Made by a program: the position numbers and the translations under genes. The notes under the pieces were generated by a model that had not been told where the DNA came from, made no database searches, and saw only the letters and a program-made list of their open reading frames with translations. A stretch of 14,265 nt of DNA from Lentzea sp. (lineage in GTDB: Bacteria; Actinomycetota; Actinomycetes; Mycobacteriales; Pseudonocardiaceae). Shown one piece after another: positions 7,336 to 14,265 of this stretch (within the stretch, counting starts at the first letter, position 1; each line of letters opens with the position of its first letter). Where the stretch lies: NCBI GenBank assembly GCA_030146905.1, contig JASLAV010000546.1:1-14265 (forward strand), in the 5' to 3' direction.

Positions 7336-7379
7336 GCGGAACTTCTGGCCCGCTGAAGCCGGTCATTGATCACGTCCTG

Positions 7380-7408
7380 AGGCTATTTACTCCCTTATGA
7401 CGCGTCAA
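7380..7408 (-). promoter_or_regulatory. Probable internal promoter between the two LAL pairs
   Basis: Minus-strand TTGACG (7408-7403) and TAGCCT (7385-7380) are spaced exactly 17 nt apart, in the only relatively A/T-rich stretch between the ATPase genes. The TGA stop of the 7405-9861 gene is part of the -35 box. Predicted initiation is near 7373, leaving a leader of about 38 nt before GTG 7335. It would let the 7335>2824 pair be expressed separately from the upstream pair. Confidence 0.55.
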
Positions 7409-9861
7409 CGACACCGTGCAAACGGGCCGATAGCGGACAACGCCGCCGTCAGCCCGCTGCGGCCCCGCACACCCAGCTTGCGGTAGGCGTTGGTCAGGTG
7501 CTTCTCCACCACCCGCACCCCCACCTGCATGAGGTCCGCGATCTCCTGGTTGGAACGGCCTGCCAGCGCGAGCCCCACGACGTGTCGCTGCGCATCCGTC
7601 AAGGTGTGTCCGCCGCCCCTCCGGGCAGCCCGCTCCACCCGTGCGACCGGCGGGCTCTCCCCGCATTCGACGGCCACCGCCGAGGAGCGTTCCACGCTGT
7701 GACGGTCCGCTGTCCGGGTGCCCAGCTGCCACAGCGCCCTGGCCAGTTCCAACCGGTTGGCCGACCCTTCGAGAACGGTCACGGCCTGCCGCAGCATCGC
7801 GACACCGGTGTCCCCCTCCGTCATCGTTCCGAGGTGGCACAGGGCTGTGCCGACGCCGGCCGCCGCACCCCACTCCACCGCGAGCGCGTGCTGTTCCGCG
7901 GCCAGCTCGCGCGCCGCCGCGGCGTCACCCAGGCGCCACAGGATCCGGGCCGCGCCAGGACGCCACGGGTACAGCACGGGATTGCGCCAGCCGAGCTCCT
8001 CCAGCCGGCTGCCGGCGTCCCGCAGGTGCGCGAGCCCGACCGGGAGGTCCATGTCCGCCGCGCTGGCCGCGGCACACAGCATCCGGTGCGCGACCGACAG
8101 CGCCGGCGTGCGCTTCTCCTCCTCGACCAGCGGGAGCAGCCGGTGGACGAGGTCGTCGTCCTGGGCCTCCCAGGCGACGGAAGCGAGTGTCACCAGCACT
8201 TCGGAGGCGAGTCCGCGGGTTCCCGCCGTGGCGAGGACGTCCTCCGCGATGCTCCGCGCCGCGGTGATCCGGCCGCGGTGCAGCAGCACCAACGCCTGTT
8301 CGGCCTTGACGAGGACCTGCTCCGCGACGGCGTTGACGGCGAGCGACCGCTCCATCGCGCTGTCCAGCCAGACGGACACGGCGTCGACCGAGTCGGCCGC
8401 GCACAACGTGGTCACCAGAGTCGCGAGCGGCGTGTGGACGTGATCCGGCTGGGGTGGCACGTGATCGAGCAATCGCAGCGCCGCCGCCGCGACGTCATCG
8501 GCTCGCCACACCGAGGCGATCGTGGCGCAGTGCAGCCGCACCGACAGCAGCTCGCGCCTCGCACGCGTCGCCGGAAAGGCCTCGTCCCGGCACTTGCCCA
8601 GCCGGTCGACGCACCTCTCGAACCCGTCCGGCGCCAGGCATTCGGCGTGGTGCGACCGCGCCTCGACCCGCAGAGCGAGGTCGCCCAGGACGTCGTCGTG
8701 CGGTCGTGCCGCCCGCAGTTCGTCCTCGACGTCCCGGACCAGCTCCCGCACCGAGGGAGGCACCTCGGTCAGGGCTCGCGGCACGACCCTCGCCACGATC
8801 GCGGCTCGTTCCCGCGTGGTGGTCACCATCCGGGCCGCGTCCGCCAGGTGCGACGCGGCGGCGGCACGATCGACGCCACGTTCCGCGGCGGCCAGTTCGA
8901 CGAGCAGCGTCGCCCGCCGCCAGCCGGCCCCGGGTTCTTCGAGCAGCGCGCGGCGGAGGTACTCCGCCGCGACCGGCGCCGCGCCGCGCGCCACCGCCGA
9001 CTCGGCCGCCGTGCGCAGGACCTCGACGGCCCAAGGCCCCTGCGCGACCGTGATGGTCAGCAGCCGGTCGGCCACGACCTCGGCGGGCCTGCCCACGTCG
9101 TGCAGCAGACGAACGGCTCTGGCCTGCAAGCGAGCGCGGTCCGCGGGGGCCATCGCCTCCTCGACCGCGTCCCGCACGACGCGGTGGACGAATCGCGGCA
9201 CCGGCCCGTCGACGAGCCCGAGTTTCTCCATGGCGCGCAACGCGGTCGTGCACCCGGCCTCGTCGACCTCCGCGAGAGGCGCGATCAGTTCGACGTCTGA
9301 GCCGCCGCCCAGGACCGCCACCGCGTCCAGGACGGAGCGGACCCACGGAGGCTGCGCACGCAGGCATGTGACGAGTCTCTGTCTCTCCACCAGGGGCGGG
9401 CGTTCCATCTCGACGACGTGAGCCGCCCGGTGAACGACGTGCTCGACGAGAGGCGAGCCGGATCCCACGTCGCCATCACGTACGCACACCACCATCACGA
9501 CCGGGATCCGGTCCAGCCGGTCGGCCAACCGAGCGAGCGCGCGCAACGACTCCTCGTCCGCCCACTGCAGGTCGTCCACCGCGATCAGGGTCCGACCCAC
9601 CACTTCGCGCAGACCGTCCGGTTCCGTCGAACCGGAGGGCTCGGCGCCGGTCAGCTGGTGCACCACGCCGAACGCGAACTCCCGCTCCTGCCTGGCCCCG
9701 GTCGCACGCATCACCCGGACGTTCAGGCCCTCCGCCAGCCGTCGCGCGTCCTTCAACGCCGCCGAACGGCCACAGCCCAACGGTCCCCGCAGGACCACGA
9801 GCGAACCCGCACCGGACCGCGCGAGACGGAGTGCCGTCGCGACGACATCGAGACCCGTCAT
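7405..9861 (-). CDS. LAL-type LuxR family regulator with Arg-substituted P-loop (818 aa)
   Basis: The N-terminal ATPase has Walker A GPLGCGRS (26-33), with Arg32 replacing the catalytic Lys, and an ordinary Walker B, TLIAVDDLQWAD (91-102). A TPR-like middle carries NPVLYPWR (627-634). The C-terminal LuxR helix-turn-helix is intact (about 754-808: LTDAQRHVVGLALAGRSNQE, VVEKHLTNAYRKLGV). A Lys-to-Arg change in a P-loop usually weakens nucleotide binding or hydrolysis, so DNA binding may persist while ATP switching is altered. It begins at ATG 9861, overlapping the stop of the preceding gene as ATGA, so the two are translationally coupled. Its sequence is nearest to the 2824-5211 protein: the segment after PWR has almost the same length and many identities (AVEWGA.AGVG, SANRLELARA). 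Gene duplication within the array is the simplest explanation. Confidence 0.92.
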   Translation of the reverse strand: MTGLDVVATALRLARSGAGSLVVLRGPLGCGRSAALKDARRLAEGLNVRVMRATGARQEREFAFGVVHQLTGAEPSGSTEPDGLREVVGRTLIAVDDLQWADEESLRALARLADRLDRIPVVMVVCVRDGDVGSGSPLVEHVVHRAAHVVEMERPPLVERQRLVTCLRAQPPWVRSVLDAVAVLGGGSDVELIAPLAEVDEAGCTTALRAMEKLGLVDGPVPRFVHRVVRDAVEEAMAPADRARLQARAVRLLHDVGRPAEVVADRLLTITVAQGPWAVEVLRTAAESAVARGAAPVAAEYLRRALLEEPGAGWRRATLLVELAAAERGVDRAAAASHLADAARMVTTTRERAAIVARVVPRALTEVPPSVRELVRDVEDELRAARPHDDVLGDLALRVEARSHHAECLAPDGFERCVDRLGKCRDEAFPATRARRELLSVRLHCATIASVWRADDVAAAALRLLDHVPPQPDHVHTPLATLVTTLCAADSVDAVSVWLDSAMERSLAVNAVAEQVLVKAEQALVLLHRGRITAARSIAEDVLATAGTRGLASEVLVTLASVAWEAQDDDLVHRLLPLVEEEKRTPALSVAHRMLCAAASAADMDLPVGLAHLRDAGSRLEELGWRNPVLYPWRPGAARILWRLGDAAAARELAAEQHALAVEWGAAAGVGTALCHLGTMTEGDTGVAMLRQAVTVLEGSANRLELARALWQLGTRTADRHSVERSSAVAVECGESPPVARVERAARRGGGHTLTDAQRHVVGLALAGRSNQEIADLMQVGVRVVEKHLTNAYRKLGVRGRSGLTAALSAIGPFARCR

Positions 9862-12554
9862 GCCCTGGTGGTGCGCGGACTGGTCCCGAGCGCGGTCGGC
9901 AGATCGGCGCGCAGCTCGACGCCGAGCTTCCGGTACGCATTGGACAGATGACTCTCGACCGTGCGGATCGTCACGAACAGCTCCTCGGCGATCTCGCGGT
10001 TGGTGGCGCCGGCCGCGGCGAGCTCCGCGACCCGCCGCTCACGACCGCTGAGCGCGTCCGCCGGCCTCGCTCCCAGTCTCGGCATGCGCCCACCGGCCAG
10101 GACGAGCAGGTCCCTCGCCTCCGCTGCCGCAGCGCGCTCCCCCAGCCGGATCGCCAGGTTGACCGCGGTCCGCAGGTGCTCGCGCGCCCCCTTGACGTCA
10201 CCGTCGGACAGCCGCGACTCGCCCAGCAGACGCACCGCCCGGACGTGCAGCGGCCGTGCGGAGGACCCGGACAGTTCCTCCACGGCGGCGCTGAGCAACT
10301 CCGCCGCCATCATCCCGGTGGCCACCATCCCGCTGGCCATCAAGCTGAGTCCTCTCGCTTCGACGGTGTTCCACCGCCGGGCGCGTTCGGCGCCGAACTC
10401 GGCGAGTTCGGCGGCCTCACCGCGACGGCCCATGCGCACCAGCAGACAGACCGCGTCCAGCCACCACGGGGCCCACACCGGGTTGTGGACGCCCGCGGAC
10501 GTCAGCTGCCGCCCGCACTCGAGCAGGAGGTCCAGCGCACCGGTGAGATCACCGCGGGCACGGCGGACACGCGCCCTCATGACCATCACGGGTCCGTACG
10601 TCCAGCCGAACCGCGGCTCCCCCACCCGGTCCAGGTGTTCCTCGGCCTCGGCGACGTCGCCCAGCTTGAGCAGGATCGAGGCCATGATCGCGAAAGCCGG
10701 TGCGGCCTCCACCGGCGTCACCGCGCGCTCGACGACCTCCAACGCGGTCCGCGCGTCGGCATGGGCCTCCTCGAGATCACCGGCGTGATCGAGCAGAATG
10801 GCCCTGGTCGTCAGCGCCATCGCGTGGACGTCGAGCGCGCCGTCCACGGCGCTCGTCGTGACCAGCCTGTCCAGAGCCGCCATCGCCTCGTCCGGCTCAC
10901 CGGACAGGCCCAGCACCGCCGTGGCGACCAGCGCGGGCGTGGCGTGCGCCACCGACACGGGAGCCAGAGCCCGCCTGGCCAGGTCGACCGTCGACCGGAC
11001 GCACTCACCGGCCAGCATCTCGGCCTGAGCGGCCACCCCGGCGATCAACCGCCCCGACGCGGTGTCCGGGACCTGCCGGGGCGGCAGCCGGTAGCGCGAG
11101 AGCAACTGCGCGGTGCTGGCCTGCCTGCCCAGGCCCACGATCAGCAGCACGGCATGCACCTGGGACAGCAGCTCGCTGTCGATCGGAGCGTTCTCACCCT
11201 CGTCCAGGATCGTGCCGAGCCGGTCGAACACTGCCTCCGACCACGTGGCCGCGACCGCCATCAGACCCAGCCGGCACAGGATCCTCACCTTCTCGCCGGT
11301 GTTCGCCATCTGGTCGACGACCTCCGTCAAGCGCGACAAATCCGCGGCGGGCCCCGTCATGACCAGCACGTCCGCCAGTTCCAGCAAGGTGGCCGGGTGA
11401 CCGGGTACCTGGTCGAGAACCCTGGTCAGGTACCGCTCGGCCTCCCCGAGCGCTCCCCTGCGGCAGGCTGCGGCCGCCGCCTGGCGCAGGGTGCGGAGCA
11501 TCCAGGCCTCGGGCAGTTCGGGCAGCCAGAGGAGCTGACCGGCGACCTCCTCAGCCGGGCGGCCCTCGTCGTTGAGCACCCACGCGGCCCGATGACGCAG
11601 TTCCGCCAACCGTCCGGGTGCCAGAGCCGACACCACGGCACCGGCGATGTCTTCGTGCCGGAACTCCAGTTCCTCGGCAGCGAGGACTTCCCTGCGGCGC
11701 AACGCATCCACCGCGCTCGTCACCAACGGCTCCGGCAGCCCGAGGAACCTGCCCACCGTTCGAACGTCGGTGGAACCGAGCACGGCGATCGCGGCGGCCA
11801 CCTCGTGACCGTGTCCTCCCAGCTCCCCGAGCAGCCCCGGCACGAACCCGGCGACCACCTGCCGGCCCAGTTCCCGAAGGTGCTCCACGCTGCTCCCGTC
11901 CGGAGGCAGGTCGCGCAAGGAGGTCAGCAACCCGTGCAGCCACAGCGGGTTCCCGCCCGTGATCAGGCCGCACGTCTCCGCGAACGACGGATCGGGGCTC
12001 CGGCCGAGAGCCCGCTCGACCAGGATCATGACGTCCTGGCCGGCCAGGGGTGCGAGGACGATCGTCGTCACCGGCACGATGCCGGTCAGGTCGTCGAACA
12101 TCGCGTCGGCCTGCTCCACGACGCCGGGCTGCCACGCCAGCACGACCACCAGCGGCAGCTCGGTGGACCTCCGCAACAGGAAGCCGATCCAGCGCAGTGT
12201 CCGCACGTCACACGCGTTCGCGTCGTCGAGCATGATGACGAGCGGCCGGTCCGCCATCGCGTCCGCCGCGATCCGGTACAACGCGCACGACACGGAGTAG
12301 TCGTCGTCCGGCTGCCCGGTGAGTTCGAACAGCTCGCGCGCCGAGCCGTACTCCGCGACCTCGGCACGACCACTCGTGCACAACACCGTCACATCGTCCG
12401 AACCGAGCTCCCGGCGAGCCGCGGCCAGCAGGCTGGTCTTGCCGATTCCCCTCGGGCCACGCACCAGGACCAGGTGCGCCCCCTCGTCACGGCTGGTCCG
12501 CGCCACGCGGACGAGGTTCTCGCACTCCACCTCCCGACCGACCAGGTCAGTCAC
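9858..12554 (-). CDS. LAL-type LuxR family transcriptional regulator with STAND ATPase (898 aa)
   Basis: First and most divergent member of the four-gene array. Its N-terminus MTDLVGREVECENL is the classic VGRE opening of LAL/STAND proteins. Walker A is canonical, GPRGIGKT (33-40). Walker B is PLVIMLDDANACD (104-116), where neighbours have DDxQWxD. A long TPR-like region contains NPVWAPWW (691-698), and the C-terminal LuxR HTH spans about 835-890 (LSGRERRVAELAAAGATNRE, TVESHLSNAYRKLGV). I place the start at GTG 12554 because GAGGAG lies 5 nt upstream and the protein then begins right at VGRE; the same frame runs open up to an ATG at 12644, but those 30 residues look non-coding. The GTG overlaps the TGA of a 22-codon upstream frame as GTGA. 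The 3' end overlaps the next LAL gene by 4 nt. No convincing promoter is visible just upstream, so read-through from the oxidoreductase gene is possible. Confidence 0.93.
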   Translation of the reverse strand: MTDLVGREVECENLVRVARTSRDEGAHLVLVRGPRGIGKTSLLAAARRELGSDDVTVLCTSGRAEVAEYGSARELFELTGQPDDDYSVSCALYRIAADAMADRPLVIMLDDANACDVRTLRWIGFLLRRSTELPLVVVLAWQPGVVEQADAMFDDLTGIVPVTTIVLAPLAGQDVMILVERALGRSPDPSFAETCGLITGGNPLWLHGLLTSLRDLPPDGSSVEHLRELGRQVVAGFVPGLLGELGGHGHEVAAAIAVLGSTDVRTVGRFLGLPEPLVTSAVDALRRREVLAAEELEFRHEDIAGAVVSALAPGRLAELRHRAAWVLNDEGRPAEEVAGQLLWLPELPEAWMLRTLRQAAAAACRRGALGEAERYLTRVLDQVPGHPATLLELADVLVMTGPAADLSRLTEVVDQMANTGEKVRILCRLGLMAVAATWSEAVFDRLGTILDEGENAPIDSELLSQVHAVLLIVGLGRQASTAQLLSRYRLPPRQVPDTASGRLIAGVAAQAEMLAGECVRSTVDLARRALAPVSVAHATPALVATAVLGLSGEPDEAMAALDRLVTTSAVDGALDVHAMALTTRAILLDHAGDLEEAHADARTALEVVERAVTPVEAAPAFAIMASILLKLGDVAEAEEHLDRVGEPRFGWTYGPVMVMRARVRRARGDLTGALDLLLECGRQLTSAGVHNPVWAPWWLDAVCLLVRMGRRGEAAELAEFGAERARRWNTVEARGLSLMASGMVATGMMAAELLSAAVEELSGSSARPLHVRAVRLLGESRLSDGDVKGAREHLRTAVNLAIRLGERAAAAEARDLLVLAGGRMPRLGARPADALSGRERRVAELAAAGATNREIAEELFVTIRTVESHLSNAYRKLGVELRADLPTALGTSPRTTRA

Positions 12555-12619
12555 CGTCGCTCCTCGATCACCAAGCCGAGCCCGCGGAGTCGTCGCGACC
12601 AGCGTTCGTCTGAAACCAT
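12551..12619 (-). promoter_or_regulatory. Possible 22-aa leader ORF ending in GTGA at the LAL start
   Basis: ATG 12619 opens a 22-residue basic frame (MVSDERWSRRLRGLGL...EERR) whose TGA (12553-12551) overlaps the GTG of the 9858-12554 gene. The RBS before the ATG is poor, and codon use is only moderately biased. A coupled leader peptide would fit the pattern at 942-980, but a chance frame is equally possible. Confidence 0.2.
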
Positions 12620-12633
12620 TCCGTAACCGGGAC

Positions 12634-12663
12634 GGGTGACGCAACCCAAGGCGTCGGTCACCC
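12634..12663 (-). terminator. Stem-loop at the 3' end of the oxidoreductase gene
   Basis: GGGTGAC (12634-12640) and GTCACCC (12657-12663) are perfect 7-bp arms around 16 nt; an alternative inner stem GACGC/GCGTC (12638-12642 with 12651-12655) is also possible. One arm includes the stop codon of the 12658-13521 gene, and the LAL gene begins 80 nt downstream of the repeat. It may terminate or attenuate transcription entering the LAL array. There is no T-tract. Confidence 0.35.
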
Positions 12664-13521
12664 GCTCCGCACGATGCCCTCCAGCACGGTGCGAGCCGAC
12701 GTCGCGGGACGCCCGAGCAGGTCTTCGAGTGCCGGGTGCGAAACCGCGAACTGACCGGCCCGCGCCGCGCGGAACATGCCGAGCGTGAAGTCCGCCGCCG
12801 CGTCCGGCATGCCCTGGGCGGTCACCGTCGCCTTCCACTCCTCGTCGCCGACGACGACGCGCGCGATCGAGCGTCCGGTGATCTCGCCGAGAACCCTTGC
12901 CACGTCGGCGAAGTCGAGCAGGTCGGGGGCCGTGAGAGGTGGGCTCGCGCCGTCGAACAGGCCGGGCTTGGTCAGGGCTTGGACGTCCGCCTCGACGAGG
13001 TCGGCGTGCGCGGTCCACGACACCGGGCCGTCGGCGGGCAGCCGGAACTCGCCGGACCGCAGCGCTGCGGGCACGTACTGCTCCAAGGTGCTCGTGTAGA
13101 AGCCGTGGCGCAGCGCGGTGTACGGGATGTTCTGCTCGGACAGGTACTTCTCGGTCGCCGCGTGCTGCCGGCCCGGGTCGAACAACGAGTCGGGTGAGGC
13201 CACCTGGTGGCTCGTGTAGAGCACCCGTGACGCGCCCGCTCGCACCGCGGCGTCTACCGCCGCCCTGCTCGCCTCCGCGGCGCGCGGGCCCCTGATCGCG
13301 GCCGAGATGAGGAGCACCTGGTCGGCGCCTTCGAAGGCGTGGTCCAGCGTCGGGGGTTCGGTGAAGTCGCCGGCGCGCACGCGCACGCCGCGGTCGGCGA
13401 AGTCCGCCGCTTCGGCGGGCTCGCGCACGCTCACGCCGATGGTCTCGGCGGGGACGCTATCCAGCAGCTTTTCCACGATCTGACGGCCCAGCCTGCCGGT
13501 GGCTCCTGTAACGATGATCAT
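12658..13521 (-). CDS. NAD(P)H-binding oxidoreductase, QorB/NmrA-like atypical SDR (287 aa)
   Basis: It has an N-terminal Rossmann fold with TGATGRLG (residues 5-12), VREP at 32-35 after the second strand, and LLISAA in the fourth strand. YTSHQVASPDS (102-111) and H120...TEKYL (123-127) are placed like the corresponding segments of E. coli QorB (YtfG), which has the same length and layout (GATGQLG, YTS, TEKML, YTLLRNGWY). The usual SDR YxxxK pair is absent, as expected for this subgroup. A soluble NAD(P)H-dependent quinone reductase or redox-sensing NmrA-like protein is likely; the physiological substrate is unknown. The start is firm: AGGAGG ends 5 nt before ATG 13521. It is divergent from the tetR gene, with a perfect operator-like palindrome in the 83-nt gap, so repression by that TetR protein is the obvious model. 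Confidence 0.88.
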   Translation of the reverse strand: MIIVTGATGRLGRQIVEKLLDSVPAETIGVSVREPAEAADFADRGVRVRAGDFTEPPTLDHAFEGADQVLLISAAIRGPRAAEASRAAVDAAVRAGASRVLYTSHQVASPDSLFDPGRQHAATEKYLSEQNIPYTALRHGFYTSTLEQYVPAALRSGEFRLPADGPVSWTAHADLVEADVQALTKPGLFDGASPPLTAPDLLDFADVARVLGEITGRSIARVVVGDEEWKATVTAQGMPDAAADFTLGMFRAARAGQFAVSHPALEDLLGRPATSARTVLEGIVRSG

Positions 13522-13552
13522 GACTTCCTCCTTGAATCAACGATCCAGCAAG

Positions 13553-13584
13553 ACGCTATCACTGATTCAGATCAGTGATAGCAT
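13553..13584. promoter_or_regulatory. TetR-type operator inside a divergent promoter pair
   Basis: GCTATCACTGAT (13555-13566) and ATCAGTGATAGC (13571-13582) form a perfect 12-bp inverted repeat with a 4-nt centre. A -10-like box sits at each end: TAGCAT (13579-13584, reading +) and TAGCGT (13558-13553, reading -). Neither has a good -35 box. One bound TetR dimer would therefore cover both promoters and control both divergent genes. A second, shorter palindrome TGATATCA (13590-13597) lies between the repeat and the tetR start. Confidence 0.75.
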
Positions 13585-13604
13585 GAGACTGATATCATCG
13601 ATCC

Positions 13605-14265
13605 ATGACGGAGTCGTCCCTCGTCGAGACCCGTGTCGACGCCCGCTCCAAGATCGTCACTGCCGCCGCCCGCCTGCTGCGCACCAGCGGCGCCAAGGCG
13701 GTGACGACCCGCGCCGTCGCCCAGGAGGCGGGGATACCCGCTCCGACGATCTTCCGGCTCTTCGGGGACAAGGACGGCCTCCTGGAGGCCGTCGCCGAGC
13801 ACGTGATGGCGAACCACGTCGCCGGGAAGACCGCGGAGGCGGCCGACGAGGACGGTGACCCGGTCGAGGACCTGCGCGCCGCGTGGCGGAGCCACATCGC
13901 GTTCAGTCTCGCCAACCCCGACGTGTTCCTGCTCCTGGTCGACCCGGAGCGGTCGCAGCACTCCGCCGCGTCCACCGCCGGGGCCGAGGTCCTGCGGGCG
14001 CGGGTGGCACGGGTGGCGGCCGCCGGGTTGCTGAACGTCTCCGTGGCGCGCGCGGTGGACATGATCCACGCCGCCGGCAGCGGCGTGGTGCTCGCGCTGC
14101 TGGGCCGACCGGAGGACGAGCGCGATCCGGAGCTCACCGACGCGCTGCTGGACGCTGTGCTCGCCGGGATCCTCACCTCGGCGCCGGTGCCGCCCGCCAC
14201 CGATGCCACGGCCCTGGTGGTCGCGTTCCGCGAAGCCCTCCCCCTGCTTCCCGCTCTCAGCGAGG
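13605..14265 (+). CDS. TetR family transcriptional regulator, cut at window end
   Basis: The frame is open from ATG 13605 to the last base, giving 220 complete codons without a stop. The N-terminus is a clear TetR helix-turn-helix (residues about 15-69): RSKIVTAAARLLRTSGAKAV, TTRAVAQEAGIPAPTIFRLF and GDKDGLLEAVAEHVM. The remainder is the helical ligand/dimerisation domain, including HIAFSLANPDVFLLLVDPE. TetR proteins usually have 190-220 residues, so the stop should lie just past the edge. No Shine-Dalgarno precedes the ATG, and the likely -10 box ends 20 nt upstream, so the transcript leader is very short. The divergent QorB-like gene and the palindrome between them indicate autoregulation and control of the oxidoreductase. 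The inducer is unknown. Confidence 0.9.
   Translation, partial: MTESSLVETRVDARSKIVTAAARLLRTSGAKAVTTRAVAQEAGIPAPTIFRLFGDKDGLLEAVAEHVMANHVAGKTAEAADEDGDPVEDLRAAWRSHIAFSLANPDVFLLLVDPERSQHSAASTAGAEVLRARVARVAAAGLLNVSVARAVDMIHAAGSGVVLALLGRPEDERDPELTDALLDAVLAGILTSAPVPPATDATALVVAFREALPLLPALSE

Noticed and set aside
5170..7356. 728-residue + frame opposite the HTH-less ATPase, and similar + frames at 4523-6130 and 7498-9300
   Set aside because: Low-complexity Arg/His/Gln/Pro composition and no recognisable fold; shadows of the LAL genes.
6908..7366. 152-residue minus-strand frame starting at ATG 7366
   Set aside because: The start is good, but the body is Arg/Gly-rich and overlaps the ATPase Walker A/B region in another frame. 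Only the start ambiguity is kept as a finding.
2824..12554. bldA-type control through TTA codons in the LAL genes
   Set aside because: Reading by eye I found no in-frame TTA in the four genes, so nothing supports it.
9831..12626. 931-residue open frame on the + strand opposite the 898-residue LAL gene
   Set aside because: It is rich in Arg, Pro, Gln and His without any domain. Long antisense frames are expected opposite G/C-ending codons; the minus-strand frame has Walker motifs and an HTH.
12551..13018. 155-residue minus-strand frame opposite or alongside the oxidoreductase gene
   Set aside because: Arg-rich shadow of the oxidoreductase gene; only its last 22 codons lie in free sequence and are noted as a possible leader.
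1..14265. tRNA/rRNA genes, CRISPR arrays, insertion sequences, prophage or integrase genes
   Set aside because: No cloverleaf-like segments, regularly spaced repeats, transposase motifs or long terminal inverted repeats were seen.

Overview
The window is about 70% GC with strongly G/C-biased third codon positions, GTG and TTG starts, and very large ATP-binding LuxR regulators. Together these indicate a filamentous actinobacterium; Pseudonocardiales is my guess from the style of the proteins, not something I could test. It looks chromosomal. It opens in the 3' end of a housekeeping isoprenoid gene (ispG) and I see no RNA genes, insertion sequences or CRISPR.

Layout. (1) 1-402: C-terminal part of ispG on the + strand, followed by a strong 13-bp inverted repeat (433-472) that probably ends transcription from both sides. 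(2) 487-801 (-): a small stand-alone LuxR-type helix-turn-helix protein. It is divergent, across about 175 bp, from a 91-residue protein of unknown function (977-1252, +). (3) 1249-2442 (-): a major facilitator superfamily (MFS) transporter whose stop codon shares a CTAG with the stop of that small gene. It appears to have its own promoter with an inverted repeat over the -35 box. (4) 2824-12554 (-): four consecutive paralogous STAND/LAL-type ATPases (898, 818, 706 and 795 residues in transcription order) fill almost 10 kb. They fall into two tightly coupled pairs, 12554>9858 overlapping 9861>7405 by ATGA, and 7335>5215 followed after 3 nt by 5211>2824. A good promoter lies between the pairs. 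(5) 12658-13521 (-): a QorB/NmrA-type NAD(P)H-binding oxidoreductase. (6) 13605 to the window end (+): a TetR-family repressor, cut by the window edge. Genes 5 and 6 are divergent around a perfect 12-bp inverted repeat.

The most interesting part is the four-member LAL array. Three members keep the C-terminal LuxR helix-turn-helix. The third in transcription order lacks it, ending about 107 residues early relative to its neighbours. The two inner members have arginine in place of the P-loop lysine, so each coupled pair holds one canonical and one substituted ATPase. I infer that the pairs may work as mixed assemblies in which an HTH-less or ATP-impaired subunit modulates a DNA-binding partner. 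Their target is unknown; the MFS gene and the solo LuxR gene are the nearest candidates.

A second observation is in ispG. The position where the family has the third iron-sulfur cysteine (MGCVVNGPGE) reads [10 protein letters not shown] here, so this copy may be inactive or a divergent paralogue.
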